Positions 1 to 8,855 of a stretch of 64,000 bases of DNA are shown here, in pieces. A program made the position numbers and the translations under genes. Source of the DNA: Adiantum capillus-veneris (lineage: Eukaryota; Streptophyta; Polypodiopsida; Polypodiales; Pteridaceae); NCBI GenBank assembly GCA_014529385.2, contig CM043942.1, positions 49,486,274-49,550,273 on the forward strand, read 5' to 3'. Each line of letters opens with the position of its first letter. The first letter of the stretch is position 1. The notes below the pieces were generated by a model. That model searched no databases, was not told the origin of the DNA, and was given only the letters and a program-made list of their open reading frames with translations.

Positions 1-34
1 ACACCTAAAAAGTTTACACCTAAAAGTTGTTAGA

Positions 35-1408
35 ATGGCTGACAATAGTAAAGAGAGTGAAATTAATGTTGATAACTTTGATTTTGCTCATGAGCAAGCT
101 ACTAATGATGCTTCAATGCTTGTTAACTATCTTGTTTCTAGGCTTCAACAAGCCATGGGCAATCCATCTCTCCAAAGTGAAGTGCAACGGCAACTCTGTG
201 CTCACGGGATTCTCCAAGTTCATCACCATGACGAGAGAACACTTAGGAAGCCTCCTTGTGAGACTACCAAAAGAGGTCTCTCTCCGATTCGGGAAGAAGA
301 AGAGAATCCATATGAAGGGCTCAAGAACTTACTTCTTGATGATGCATCTCCTTCCCAAAGGAGAACTCAAGAGCCTCCACCGAAGGAACGAGAAAGAAGC
401 GAGTCTCCCGCCACCTCGGCGGAGATGGCTCCACGAAGACGGCGGGCTAAACGCTCTCCATCACCACCAAAGCGGAGAAGACCATTACACTCTTCTCCAC
501 GCCATAATTCAAAGAGGGATGATAAAAAGCAAGAGAAGAAAAAGGCGAGAAAGAGGACACCCTCTTCTCCATCTTCTTCATCCTCTTCCTCTTATGAAAT
601 CTATGGTGAAGATGACAAAGATCAAGACAAGAAAAAGGCGAGAAAGAGGTCACCCTCTTCTCCACCTTCTTCAAATTCTTCATCTTCTGAAGAAAGTGAT
701 GGTGCAACTTTTGAACCATCAAAAAGAAGAGGCCATAGGAAATCCTATGCCGCATGGAAGAGGTCGTCCAAGCTGAAGAAATTCAAAGAGGGAGGGAAGA
801 GCATCTCTTTCCTTACCTATGATGGCACCTTCGGTGCTACAGACAAAGTTTTGGCCTTTATCCAGCAATTCGATGCGGCGTTTGGAGATGAGGGCTTCAC
901 GGAGTCCTCTAAGCTACGCCATGTAGCTATGCACTTTCAAAAGTCCGCTAGACAATGGTGGTCTAGCCTACGAGCCAACGATGAAGCTCCACGAACATGG
1001 AAGGCTTTAAGAGCTTCCATTATGAAGCAGTTTTTGGCCACCGATGCCAAAGACAAAGTACTCACCGAATGGCGAAGCTTAAAGCTCTCTCCCAATGAAT
1101 CCATCCACAAATATGTAGACAAGTTTTGGGACCTACAACTCAAAGCCACTGTCTTCAAAAAGTTGGATTTTGGAGAGCAAAAGCAACAATTTTGTGCGGG
1201 CTTAACCGAAGAAATGGCGGAGTATGTCAACTCCCAAAGGCCACGTACCATATCGGCGGTAATACACCATACTATGGTGGCCTCGCGAATCAATTTCCAA
1301 ACGGGGGGTAAAAGAAATAATAAGCCCCCGGAAAACAAGGGTTCCAATGAGCCTAAGGGGAAGGACAATGTCCAAAAGTCTCCTAAGGGCAATTCCAACA
1401 AAGCTTAA
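35..1408 (+). CDS. gag: Gag of A1, ended by a premature TAA before its zinc knuckle
   Basis: Structural Gag protein, 457 residues as it stands. The N-terminal 60 residues are acidic and polar. Residues about 65-240 are basic and rich in Arg, Ser and Pro, with a duplicated block (KKKARKR, SPSSP-type serine run, acidic tail). Residues about 250-420 hold the capsid-like core (ARQWW, TEWRSL, FCAGL). The frame stops with TAA at 1406-1408. The tandem copy at 7347 reads AAA (Lys) there and continues into the zinc knuckle, so this stop looks like a mutation private to A1. Gag and pol share one frame, so ancestrally this was a single Gag-Pol ORF. The start is the ATG in the sequence shared by both copies. 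Confidence 0.85.
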   Translation: MADNSKESEINVDNFDFAHEQATNDASMLVNYLVSRLQQAMGNPSLQSEVQRQLCAHGILQVHHHDERTLRKPPCETTKRGLSPIREEEENPYEGLKNLLLDDASPSQRRTQEPPPKERERSESPATSAEMAPRRRRAKRSPSPPKRRRPLHSSPRHNSKRDDKKQEKKKARKRTPSSPSSSSSSSYEIYGEDDKDQDKKKARKRSPSSPPSSNSSSSEESDGATFEPSKRRGHRKSYAAWKRSSKLKKFKEGGKSISFLTYDGTFGATDKVLAFIQQFDAAFGDEGFTESSKLRHVAMHFQKSARQWWSSLRANDEAPRTWKALRASIMKQFLATDAKDKVLTEWRSLKLSPNESIHKYVDKFWDLQLKATVFKKLDFGEQKQQFCAGLTEEMAEYVNSQRPRTISAVIHHTMVASRINFQTGGKRNNKPPENKGSNEPKGKDNVQKSPKGNSNKA

Positions 1409-4285
1409 GAGAAGGGAGTTTACAAAGGAAAGAATAAACTCTCTCCTGAAGAGCTTGAGCGTTATCGTAAAGATAACCAGTGTTTCAAGTGCGGCGAACA
1501 AGGGCATGCGTACCGCGCTTGTCCCCAAAAGAACAACCGCCAAGATCCTCCTAGAGCTTCTTTGGTTGAAATCCAAGAGGAGGAGATTCACCAAACTCAC
1601 CACAAAGGATCTCCTCTATGCCATGCTTGGGGAAAGGTAAGAGAACATGATGCTTTTATTCTCTTTGACCGTGGTTCTACTGACAATTTCATATCTATGG
1701 AGTTAGCCACCAAGCTAGGCATACAATCCTACGAGATGGGAGATATCCTATCCGCAGACAGTGCCGTCAAGGGGCAAGAAGCTTCAATCACTCCCTTAAT
1801 CGGGAAATTGAGGCTTCATGTCCAAGGCTATGTGGACAAAGAGGACTTCTTTATCGCTCCTCTCAAGCATGAGGATGTAATCCTAGGGGCACCATGGTTT
1901 GACCGCCTGGCTGCCCATGTTAAATTTCCTGAAAGGAGAATCTCCTTTAAGTTCAGGGAAAAGGACATGTATATAGATGCTAAGGAGATGGGTAACACCA
2001 TCCCCATTGTACATACACCAGCTTTCAACAAGTCAATAAAAAGCTCTATTTCCGTGTACATGATTTTTGTTAAAGATTCTCAAAATGAACCTAATGCTTT
2101 AGCAAAAGAAAATAAAAGCAACCAAAAGGAATTAGAGTTATCCAATTTTCTCAAGGGGTTTCAAGATGTCTTTATTGACGACATCCCTTGTGAGCTACCT
2201 CCTAAACGAGGTAATGACGACCATGCAATTGAACTTCTTCCAGGAAGTTCACCGCCTAACAAACCTCCTTATAGAGTTTCTCAAGCTCAACAAGAGGCGA
2301 TTATGTGGCAAGTGCATGAGTTAGTTGACAAGGGCATGGTTAGGCCTAGCTCATCTCCATTTTGCTCACCTGTGCTATTAGTGCAAAAGAAAGACGGCAC
2401 ATATCGTATGTGTGTCGACTATAGAGCACTAAATAGGATCACTATCAAGAATAGGTTTCCCGTTCCACGGGTAGAAGACCTATTTGATAAGCTACAAGGA
2501 TCGACCTACTTCAGTAGGATTGACCTAAAAAGTGGCTATCATCAAATAAGGATAGTTGATCAAGACATTGTAAAGACCGCATTTCGTACTACATTTGGTC
2601 TTTACGAATACATTGTCATGCCTTTTGGCTTGACTAATGCACCAGCCACATTTAACCGCTTGATGGAGAAGCTGTTCAGGCCTCATCGAACCTTCACTGG
2701 AGTGTTCTTTGATGATATTATCATCTACTCTAAGTCATTGGAGGAACACAAGCAACACCTCCAGGTAATATTTCAAGTTTTAAGAGAGAATAAACTTTAT
2801 GTTAATCGAAAGAAAAGTGAATTTTTCTTGCAAGAGATTCAATATTTAGGTCACATTATCTCTCAAGATGGAATCCAAATGGATCCATCCAAGTTAGAGG
2901 TAATAAAAGGATGGCCTAAACCAAGGAATCTTCATGAACTAAGAAGCTTTATAGGTATGTGTGCATACTATAGACGCTTCATAGAAAAGTTCTCACAAAT
3001 TGCGGGACCATTACATGACCTAACAAAGAAAAATGTTAGGTATACGTGGTCTGCTAAGGAGAACAATGCTTTCAAAAAGCTTAAAGAAAAGCTTATCTCT
3101 CAACCTGTGCTTACACTACCGGATCTCTCAAAACCATTTGAGGTCCAATGTGATGCTTGTGGTGATTGCCTTGGGGCTGTTTTGCTCCAAGAAGGGCATG
3201 CCATAGGCTATGAGAGTCGAAGGCTCGACCCTGTTGAGCAAGCTCTAGGCATATACGAAAAAGAACTCCTTGCAGTTCTACATGCCTTAGACTCATGGAA
3301 GCACTATTTATCGGGGACTCCTTTCATTCTGCGAACGGATCACCAAAGTATTAAGTACTTCATGACGCAGACCAAGCTCTCCGACAAACAAATGAGGTGG
3401 GCAAATTTCCTTTCGCAATTTCATTTTCATATTGCTCACATTGCTGGCAAGCATAATCAAGTAGCCGATGCACTCTCAAGACGCCCGAGAGTGAATGCGG
3501 TTTCCATAGCAACTCACAATGATCTATCTTCAATGATAGATGAGTATGCTATTGATCCCGATTTTAGAGATGTGATTTCAGCCCTTGCATTAGGGAAGAA
3601 AGAAGAACCATTTATTTTACAAGATGGTTATCTTCTCTATGGCAATAGACTATGCATTACTAACTCACTACGTGAGAAATTAATGTATGAATCTCATGCT
3701 CCCCCATATGCAGGGCATAGAGGGATTCAGTCTACCCTAAAGGGAATTGAAACATATTTCTATTGGCCTACCATGAAAGTGAACATACACGAGTATGTTT
3801 CCAAATGTGTGGTATGTCAAAAGACAAAATTTGATAGAGGGAAGCAACTTGGATTGCTTCAACCCTTGCCAATCCCTAATTCACCGTGGGAGAGCATATC
3901 CATGGATTTTATCTTTGGATTGCCTAAGTCTATCCATGGGAATACAGGAATATGGACGATAGTAGACAGGTTCAGTAAACAAGCTCATTTTATACCTGTC
4001 AAAAAGACTATCAAAGCCCATCAAATGGCAACCCTCTTCATTTCACAAATTTTCAAGTACCATGGCTTGCCAATGTCCATAGTGTCGGATAGAGATCCTA
4101 GAATGACCAGTAATTTCTGGAAGGGTCTCTTTGAGAATTTAGGAACAAGGCTAAACTTCTCTTCGGCCTATCATCCACAAACTGATGGCCAAAGTGAAAT
4201 AGCTAACCTAACCATTCTCGATCTACTAAAAGCCTATGTAACGGAAGTAGATCAAGATCCCAATGGGAGAAGTACTTACCCTTAG
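1409..4285 (+). CDS. pol: Pol of A1: zinc knuckle, protease, RT, RNase H, integrase
   Basis: Continues the Gag frame after the TAA. First comes a zinc knuckle, CFKCGEQGHAYRAC (CX2CX4HX4C, about 1479-1520). The aspartic protease follows (ILFDRGSTDNF, about 1657-1690); the family usually has DSG, so Ser is replaced by Arg next to the catalytic Asp. RT has VCVDYRALN, FGLTNAPATF and the FFDD active site (about 2710). RNase H has the expected D, E and D in QCDACGDCLGA, IYEKELLAVLHAL and RTDHQSIKYF. Integrase has the HHCC module (GHRG...CVVC) and a D, D, E set in SMDFIFG, SIVSDRD and DGQSEIAN. The frame ends at TAG 4283-4285 after a small frameshift. No ATG is needed, as this is the C-terminal half of a fused ORF. 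Confidence 0.88.
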   Translation, partial: EKGVYKGKNKLSPEELERYRKDNQCFKCGEQGHAYRACPQKNNRQDPPRASLVEIQEEEIHQTHHKGSPLCHAWGKVREHDAFILFDRGSTDNFISMELATKLGIQSYEMGDILSADSAVKGQEASITPLIGKLRLHVQGYVDKEDFFIAPLKHEDVILGAPWFDRLAAHVKFPERRISFKFREKDMYIDAKEMGNTIPIVHTPAFNKSIKSSISVYMIFVKDSQNEPNALAKENKSNQKELELSNFLKGFQDVFIDDIPCELPPKRGNDDHAIELLPGSSPPNKPPYRVSQAQQEAIMWQVHELVDKGMVRPSSSPFCSPVLLVQKKDGTYRMCVDYRALNRITIKNRFPVPRVEDLFDKLQGSTYFSRIDLKSGYHQIRIVDQDIVKTAFRTTFGLYEYIVMPFGLTNAPATFNRLMEKLFRPHRTFTGVFFDDIIIYSKSLEEHKQHLQVIFQVLRENKLYVNRKKSEFFLQEIQYLGHIISQDGIQMDPSKLEVIKGWPKPRNLHELRSFIGMCAYYRRFIEKFSQIAGPLHDLTKKNVRYTWSAKENNAFKKLKEKLISQPVLTLPDLSKPFEVQCDACGDCLGAVLLQEGHAIGYESRRLDPVEQALGIYEKELLAVLHALDSWKHYLSGTPFILRTDHQSIKYFMTQTKLSDKQMRWANFLSQFHFHIAHIAGKHNQVADALSRRPRVNAVSIATHNDLSSMIDEYAIDPDFRDVISALALGKKEEPFILQDGYLLYGNRLCITNSLREKLMYESHAPPYAGHRGIQSTLKGIETYFYWPTMKVNIHEYVSKCVVCQKTKFDRGKQLGLLQPLPIPNSPWESISMDFIFGLPKSIHGNTGIWTIVDRFSKQAHFIPVKKTIKAHQMATLFISQIFKYHGLPMSIVSDRDPRMTSNFWKGLFENLGTRLNFSSAYHPQTDGQSEIANLTILDLLKAYVTEVDQDPNGRSTYP

Positions 4286-4983
4286 TAGAGTATGCTTACA
4301 ATAACACTGTACATACTTCTACAGGAAAAGCACCTTTCGAGGTAATTGAGGGAAGATCAAAAAGTCCCTTGCTACTTAAGGTACATGGGAAGATCTTCGC
4401 TGCAGATGAGTATAGCCGAGACCTACAAGAATCTTTCCAAAAGATTAAGGATGCTATCTCTATCTCACAGCAAAGGCAAAAGGCTGCTGCTGACAAGAAC
4501 AGAAGAGCCCAAACTTTTAAAGAAAACGATTGGGTCTTGTTAAAGTTTCCCAAGGCTCGATTAAGGCACACGACGGGCAAGAATCCTACGGGCCACCAAA
4601 AGTACTATGCTAAACTAGCAAAAAGGTATTATGGTCCCTTCCAGATTCTTAGGCCAATCAATGAGATAGCCTATCAACTTAAGTTGCCCAATCATTGGCT
4701 CATACACAATGCTTTTCATGTGAGCCTCTTAAAGCCTTACAAAGGAGAGCCACCTCAAGAACCAACTATTGAAGACCCACCGGAGATCGAGGACCACGAG
4801 GAGGTGCTGCAGCCCGAGTCCATTCTCCGACATGAAGACAAGGTATTAAGAGGTGGTAAGACTATCAGACGATATCTTATTGAATTTAAGAATTATCCTT
4901 TTGAAGATGCTAGATGGATGCAAGGCATACAATTAAAGGATAACCTAAACCTTGTCAATGCTTACAATGCTTCCCAAGAGTAA
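4286..4983 (+). CDS. pol: Integrase C-terminal end with chromodomain of A1, frameshifted
   Basis: Resumes integrase in another frame: LVEYAYNNTVH, PFEVIEGRS, then a linker with GHQKYYAKLAKRYYGPFQIL (the GPY/F-type module). It ends in a chromodomain-like stretch, PESILRHED, then IRRYLIEFKNYPFEDARW, about 4815-4925. Chromodomains steer integration toward marked chromatin in plant chromoviruses. The shift lies just before 4285, where gat-ccc-aatgggagaag has lost register with the QWEKYLPL reading. A3 shows the same shift at about 24955, so it predates both insertions. The protein ends with SQE and TAA at 4981-4983. Confidence 0.82.
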
Positions 4984-5339
4984 GCAAATGTACAAAATGT
5001 TAAAAATGAACAAAATTTTTTGTCTTATAAGACTCTTTTTCTTTATTTGTGCACAAAAATGAAGTAGTATGCATGCTTAGATCAAGTTTGCGGGGACGAC
5101 GTCTCCCAAACACCAAAGTAGAGCTTGTCACTCTACTATGGAAGACTGATAGGACTAATGTGCAGACATGCTTGCGGCAGCCTCAGGCTCTCAAGCGCCA
5201 AATGGACTAGTCATCCATTATGGAATGATGTCGTAGGGTAACATAGGGATCCTCTACCCGCTAAGAAAAGGACTCATGCATATGCTTTATCTTCTCTACA
5301 CCATAGTCGAGGACGACTATGATTTCAAGAGAGAGGTAA
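4984..5339 (+). other. 3' untranslated region and polypurine tract of A1
   Basis: About 350 bases without an ORF between the chromodomain stop and the LTR, closely matched at 25616-25970 in A3. It ends in a purine run (AAGAGAGAGG, 5327-5336) just before the LTR start TGTCATAATAA, which is where the plus-strand primer for reverse transcription is expected. Confidence 0.75.
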
Positions 5340-6929
5340 TGTCATAATAATCAATATCTAATTCTCCTAAATGATTTTCTCATATTAAACTGATCATTTA
5401 ATGTGGGGAAGTGCCAAGGGAGAAAAAGCTAGAATATTGGTTAAGTTAGCAGACCGGCCACAGTAGGGATCCAAAGGAGGGAAAATAGGGATCCAAAGGG
5501 GGGGCCATCTGCAAAAGAGCCATGTGAAACAATGGGCCAAAAAGACCCTAAGGTTCAGCCCATTAAGACTTCCAAAATGCTAAGGTTCCAAAATTCAAAG
5601 GTTGTGTCCAAAGGTCAACCCTAGGGAAAATTGGATGCTTAGTGTGTGCCCAAAAAGTCTTTCTACATCCCTACATGGGAGGGGGCGAGCCCCAAAGCTA
5701 GGGGATGAGAGAGAAAGCCACACACACACACACAGGCTCCCTTTACACAAAGGGAATGAGGGACACATGTCAGCTCCCTAGGCCAGATGACCACAAGGTG
5801 TGCCCAATTCCTATTGGAAGACCCTTGAAGTGGACCAATGAGAATTAAGCTAGAGTAAATCTAGTTTAATTAATTTAAAAACATTTAATAAAAGAAACCA
5901 ATGAGAATTAAGTCTCCTAGAAGACTATTGGGCAGTCTCCCAAGGGGTCCAATGAGCATTCAGGAGCCCCATGACTTGCCTGATTCCTATTGGCCAAGAG
6001 GCAAAGGGGTCCAATAAGAGTTTAGTTTAATTATTTAATTACCTAAAGCTCTCACAAAAGGGGAAAGGGGGACACATGTCTAAAGGCTATCACTTATGCT
6101 GCTTAATTCCTATTGGCTTGACCTGGGGAGGTCCAATGAGGCAAAGGCCAGACTTATTTAGCAGCTAGGGCTCGCCCAAGAGAGAGGGGGGGCTGATTTT
6201 TGCTTGGCATTGACACACACACTCTCACACTTGACCATGTGTGAAGGGAAAATACTCTATCTCCTCCCAAGCTTTAATGGAGAGCTCATCACCTACTCCA
6301 AGCTTGTGAGATAGAAGCCTACATCAACACTCTCTTGGCATGTGGATGCAAATCCAACCAAGAGCCAAGCTTCAATGCCTGCTCATCTTCTCTACCAAGC
6401 TAATTACTAAGCTAAGCTATGCTAATATGAGTGATTATGTGAGGACATGTACTTCTTTCTCGTAAGATACTTCTTTTTCCTCTCAATCTACTCTCATACC
6501 CTGCTAGCTCTCACCATCTTCGAAGGTGTGTGAGGTCTTGGGTCTGAGAACGGGGATAATTCAAGTTGTGTTTGATTAAGTGTTTTGCTTGGTGTATGAA
6601 GCTTTCATCTTCATTGCACTAGCTAGTCTTGAAGGAACACAAAGAATTGTATTGTACAATGTCTCTCTTGATGGGAGAAACTATAATACAAAGCCTTTTG
6701 GAGGGGGGACCGGCTCCATGCAAATCCGGTCCTCAACTGTTGTCAATAGCTTAATTGCTCTCTCTTTTGAAAGTATTGTCGATGCTATCTAACTAGGTGT
6801 TATGCTTTTTGTTGCTCTCTCCACCCAAGCACTCTTGTAATTCTCATTAGGAATCTATTCTAATGAAATGCCCACTATGTTCATGCTAATTTCCGCTACA
6901 CATAAGATTTTAGGCCATTAAATGTTACA
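5340..6929 (+). repeat. LTR of family A, shared by A1 and its tandem partner
   Basis: 1590 bp from TGTCAT to GTTACA, bounded by a polypurine tract on the left and a primer-binding site one base beyond its right end. It is the 3' LTR of A1 and also serves as 5' LTR for the following gag copy. A partial copy lies at 25971-27199. The middle carries repeated ATTGG/CCAAT motifs. A 29-base stretch of its 3' end recurs at 8827-8855. No TATA box is certain; GACTTATTTAGC near 6148 is one possibility. Confidence 0.85.
5811..6137 (+). promoter_or_regulatory. Array of paired ATTGG / CCAAT motifs in the A LTR
   Basis: ATTGG lies at 5813, 5937, 5989 and 6112, and CCAAT at 5834, 5898, 5949, 6011 and 6133. 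Four ATTGG copies are each followed 12-22 bases later by CCAAT in the same context (CCTATTGG ... GGTCCAATGAG). Inverted CCAAT boxes are known NF-Y binding sites in plant promoters. A U3 enhancer role is inferred from position only. The same motif series recurs in A3 at about 26448-26770. Confidence 0.5.
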
Positions 6930-7346
6930 TTGGTATCAGAGCTCAAGGTTTCTCTTTTCTTGCTCAAGAAGGGAGGTCCTCAAGCTAGCTACAAATGGTT
7001 GGTATTATTAATTGCCTGTGAGTAAGTAGAATAGGGATTTTTCAGCCTTGCAGTGCGCCTGCCTTTGTGCAGTTAACGGGGCATCACCGTCGAGAGCTAT
7101 GGTCTTAATAGTGGAGTCCTACGGGGCTTGCCTACGGCTTAACCACTATTGAGCTATTAGAAGCTTGACAGGAGCCGGTGCTGTTTTGGTGTCGAAAGAC
7201 CCTCTCTTCTATTCCTTGCAATTAATGGTATTCGAGCCGCGGGTACAGTAGCTTGAGTGCTTTTTCTAAAGGGGTAAAGAGGAGTAGAAACTAGGGCTTG
7301 AAGTGCCAAAGTACACCTAAAAAGTTTACACCTAAAAGTTGTTAGA
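6930..7346 (+). other. Primer-binding site and leader of the tandem A copy
   Basis: TGGTATCAGAGC at 6931-6942 matches the 3' end of plant initiator tRNA-Met and follows the LTR end by one base. The 400-base leader then runs to the gag ATG at 7347. Its last 34 bases equal positions 1-34. No ORF of its own is convincing. Confidence 0.85.
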
Positions 7347-8822
7347 ATGGCTGACAATAGTAAAGAGAGTGAAATTAATGTTGATAACTTTGATTTTGCT
7401 CATGAGCAAGCTACTAATGATGCTTCAATGCTTGTTAACTATCTTGTTTCTAGGCTTCAACAAGCCATGGGCAATCCATCTCTCCAAAGTGAAGTGCAAC
7501 GGCAACTCTGTGCTCACCGGATTCTCCAAGTTCATCACCATGACGAGAGAACACTTAGGAAGCCTCCTTGTGAGACTACCAAAAGAGGTCTCTCTCCGAT
7601 TCGGGAAGAAGAAGAGAATCCATATGAAGGGCTCAAGAACTTACTTCTTGATGATGCATCTCCTTCCCAAAGGAGAACTCAAGAGCCTCCACCGAAGGAA
7701 CGAGAAAGAAGCGAGTCTCCCGCCACCTCGGCGGAGATGGCTCCACGAAGACGGCGGGCTAAACGCTCTCCATCACCACCAAAGCGGAGAAGACCATTAC
7801 ACTCTTCTCCACGCCATAATTCAAAGAGGGATGATAAAAAGCAAGAGAAGAAAAAGGCGAGAAAGAGGACACCCTCTTCTCCATCTTCTTCATCCTCTTC
7901 CTCTTATGAAATCTATGGTGAAGATGACAAAGATCAAGACAAGAAAAAGGCGAGAAAGAGGTCACCCTCTTCTCCACCTTCTTCAAATTCTTCATCTTCT
8001 GAAGAAAGTGATGGTGCAACTTTTGAACCATCAAAAAGAAGAGGCCATAGGAAATCCTATGCCGCATGGAAGAGGTCGTCCAAGCTGAAGAAATTCAAAG
8101 AGGGAGGGAAGAGCATCTCTTTCCTTACCTATGATGGCACCTTCGGTGCTACAGACAAAGTTTTGGCCTTTATCCAGCAATTCGATGCGGCGTTTGGAGA
8201 TGAGGGCTTCACGGAGTCCTCTAAGCTACGCCATGTAGCTATGCACTTTCAAAAGTCCGCCAGACAATGGTGGTCTAGCCTACGAGCCAACGGTGAAGCT
8301 CCACGAACATGGAAGGCTTTAAGAGCTTCCATTATGAAGCAGTTTTTGGCCACCGATGCCAAAGACAAAGTACTCACCGAATGGCGAAGCTTAAAGCTCT
8401 CTCCCAATGAATCCATCCACAAATATGTAGACAAGTTTTGGGACCTACAACTCAAAGCCACTGTCTTCAAAAAGTTGGATTTTGGAGAGCAAAAGCAACA
8501 ATTTTGTGCAGGCTTAACCGAAGAAATGGCGGAGTATGTCAACTCCCAAAGGCCACGTACCATATCGGCGGTAATACACCATACTATGGTGGCCTCGCGA
8601 ATCAATTTCCAAACGGGGGGTAAAAGAAATAATAAGCCCCCGGAAAACAAGGGTTCCAATGAGCCTAAGGGGAAGGACAATGTCCAAAAGTCTCCTAAGG
8701 GCAATTCCAACAAAGCTAAAGAGAAGGGAGTTTACAAAGGAAAGAATAAACTCTCTCCTGAAGAGCTTGAGCGTTATCGTAAAGATAACCAGTGTTTCAA
8801 GTGCGGCGAACAAGGGCATGCG
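7347..8822 (+). pseudogene. gag: Second gag copy of family A, cut off inside the zinc knuckle
   Basis: Near-identical repeat of 35-1512. I see about five substitutions by eye, including Gly to Arg near residue 58, Asp to Gly in the RANDEAP stretch, and Lys in place of the A1 stop. The frame stays open through 457 residues and into the zinc knuckle CFKCGEQGHAY, then breaks at 8822, where the sequence jumps to the last bases of an LTR. Protease and everything after it are missing. The ORF runs a few codons into LTR sequence and ends at 8831. Confidence 0.88.
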
Positions 8823-8855
8823 TACACATAAGATTTTAGGCCATTAAATGTTACA
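8823..8855 (+). repeat. Terminal remnant of a family A 3' LTR
   Basis: The last 29 bases of the LTR (CATAAGATTTTAGG...GTTACA, equal to 6901-6929) are fused directly to gag, with TAC shared at the joint. All of pol and most of the downstream LTR are therefore deleted from the tandem copy. The remnant marks the right edge of the A1 insertion; sequence of element B begins at 8856. Confidence 0.85.

Larger units (their letters stand above)
1..6929 (+). mobile_element. Ty3/gypsy chromovirus A1, 5' end outside window
   Basis: Plus-strand LTR retrotransposon without its 5' LTR, which would lie before position 1. The window opens 34 bases before the gag start, in leader sequence repeated at 7313-7346. 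Order seen: Gag, zinc knuckle, protease, RT, RNase H, integrase, chromodomain, untranslated tail, polypurine tract, LTR of 1590 bp, then an initiator tRNA-Met primer site. The chromodomain and the tRNA-Met primer place it with plant chromoviruses. It interrupts the minus-strand gag of element B, whose sequence resumes at 8856. The nearly identical gag copy at 7347 and the few coding lesions suggest a fairly recent insertion. Confidence 0.9.

Noticed and set aside
27-776. Overlapping 249-residue ORF across A gag, also at 7339-8088
   Set aside because: It lies in another frame over the biased Arg/Ser coding region; it is open because of composition and lacks motifs. Minus ORFs at 447, 937, 7759 and 8249 are likewise shadows.
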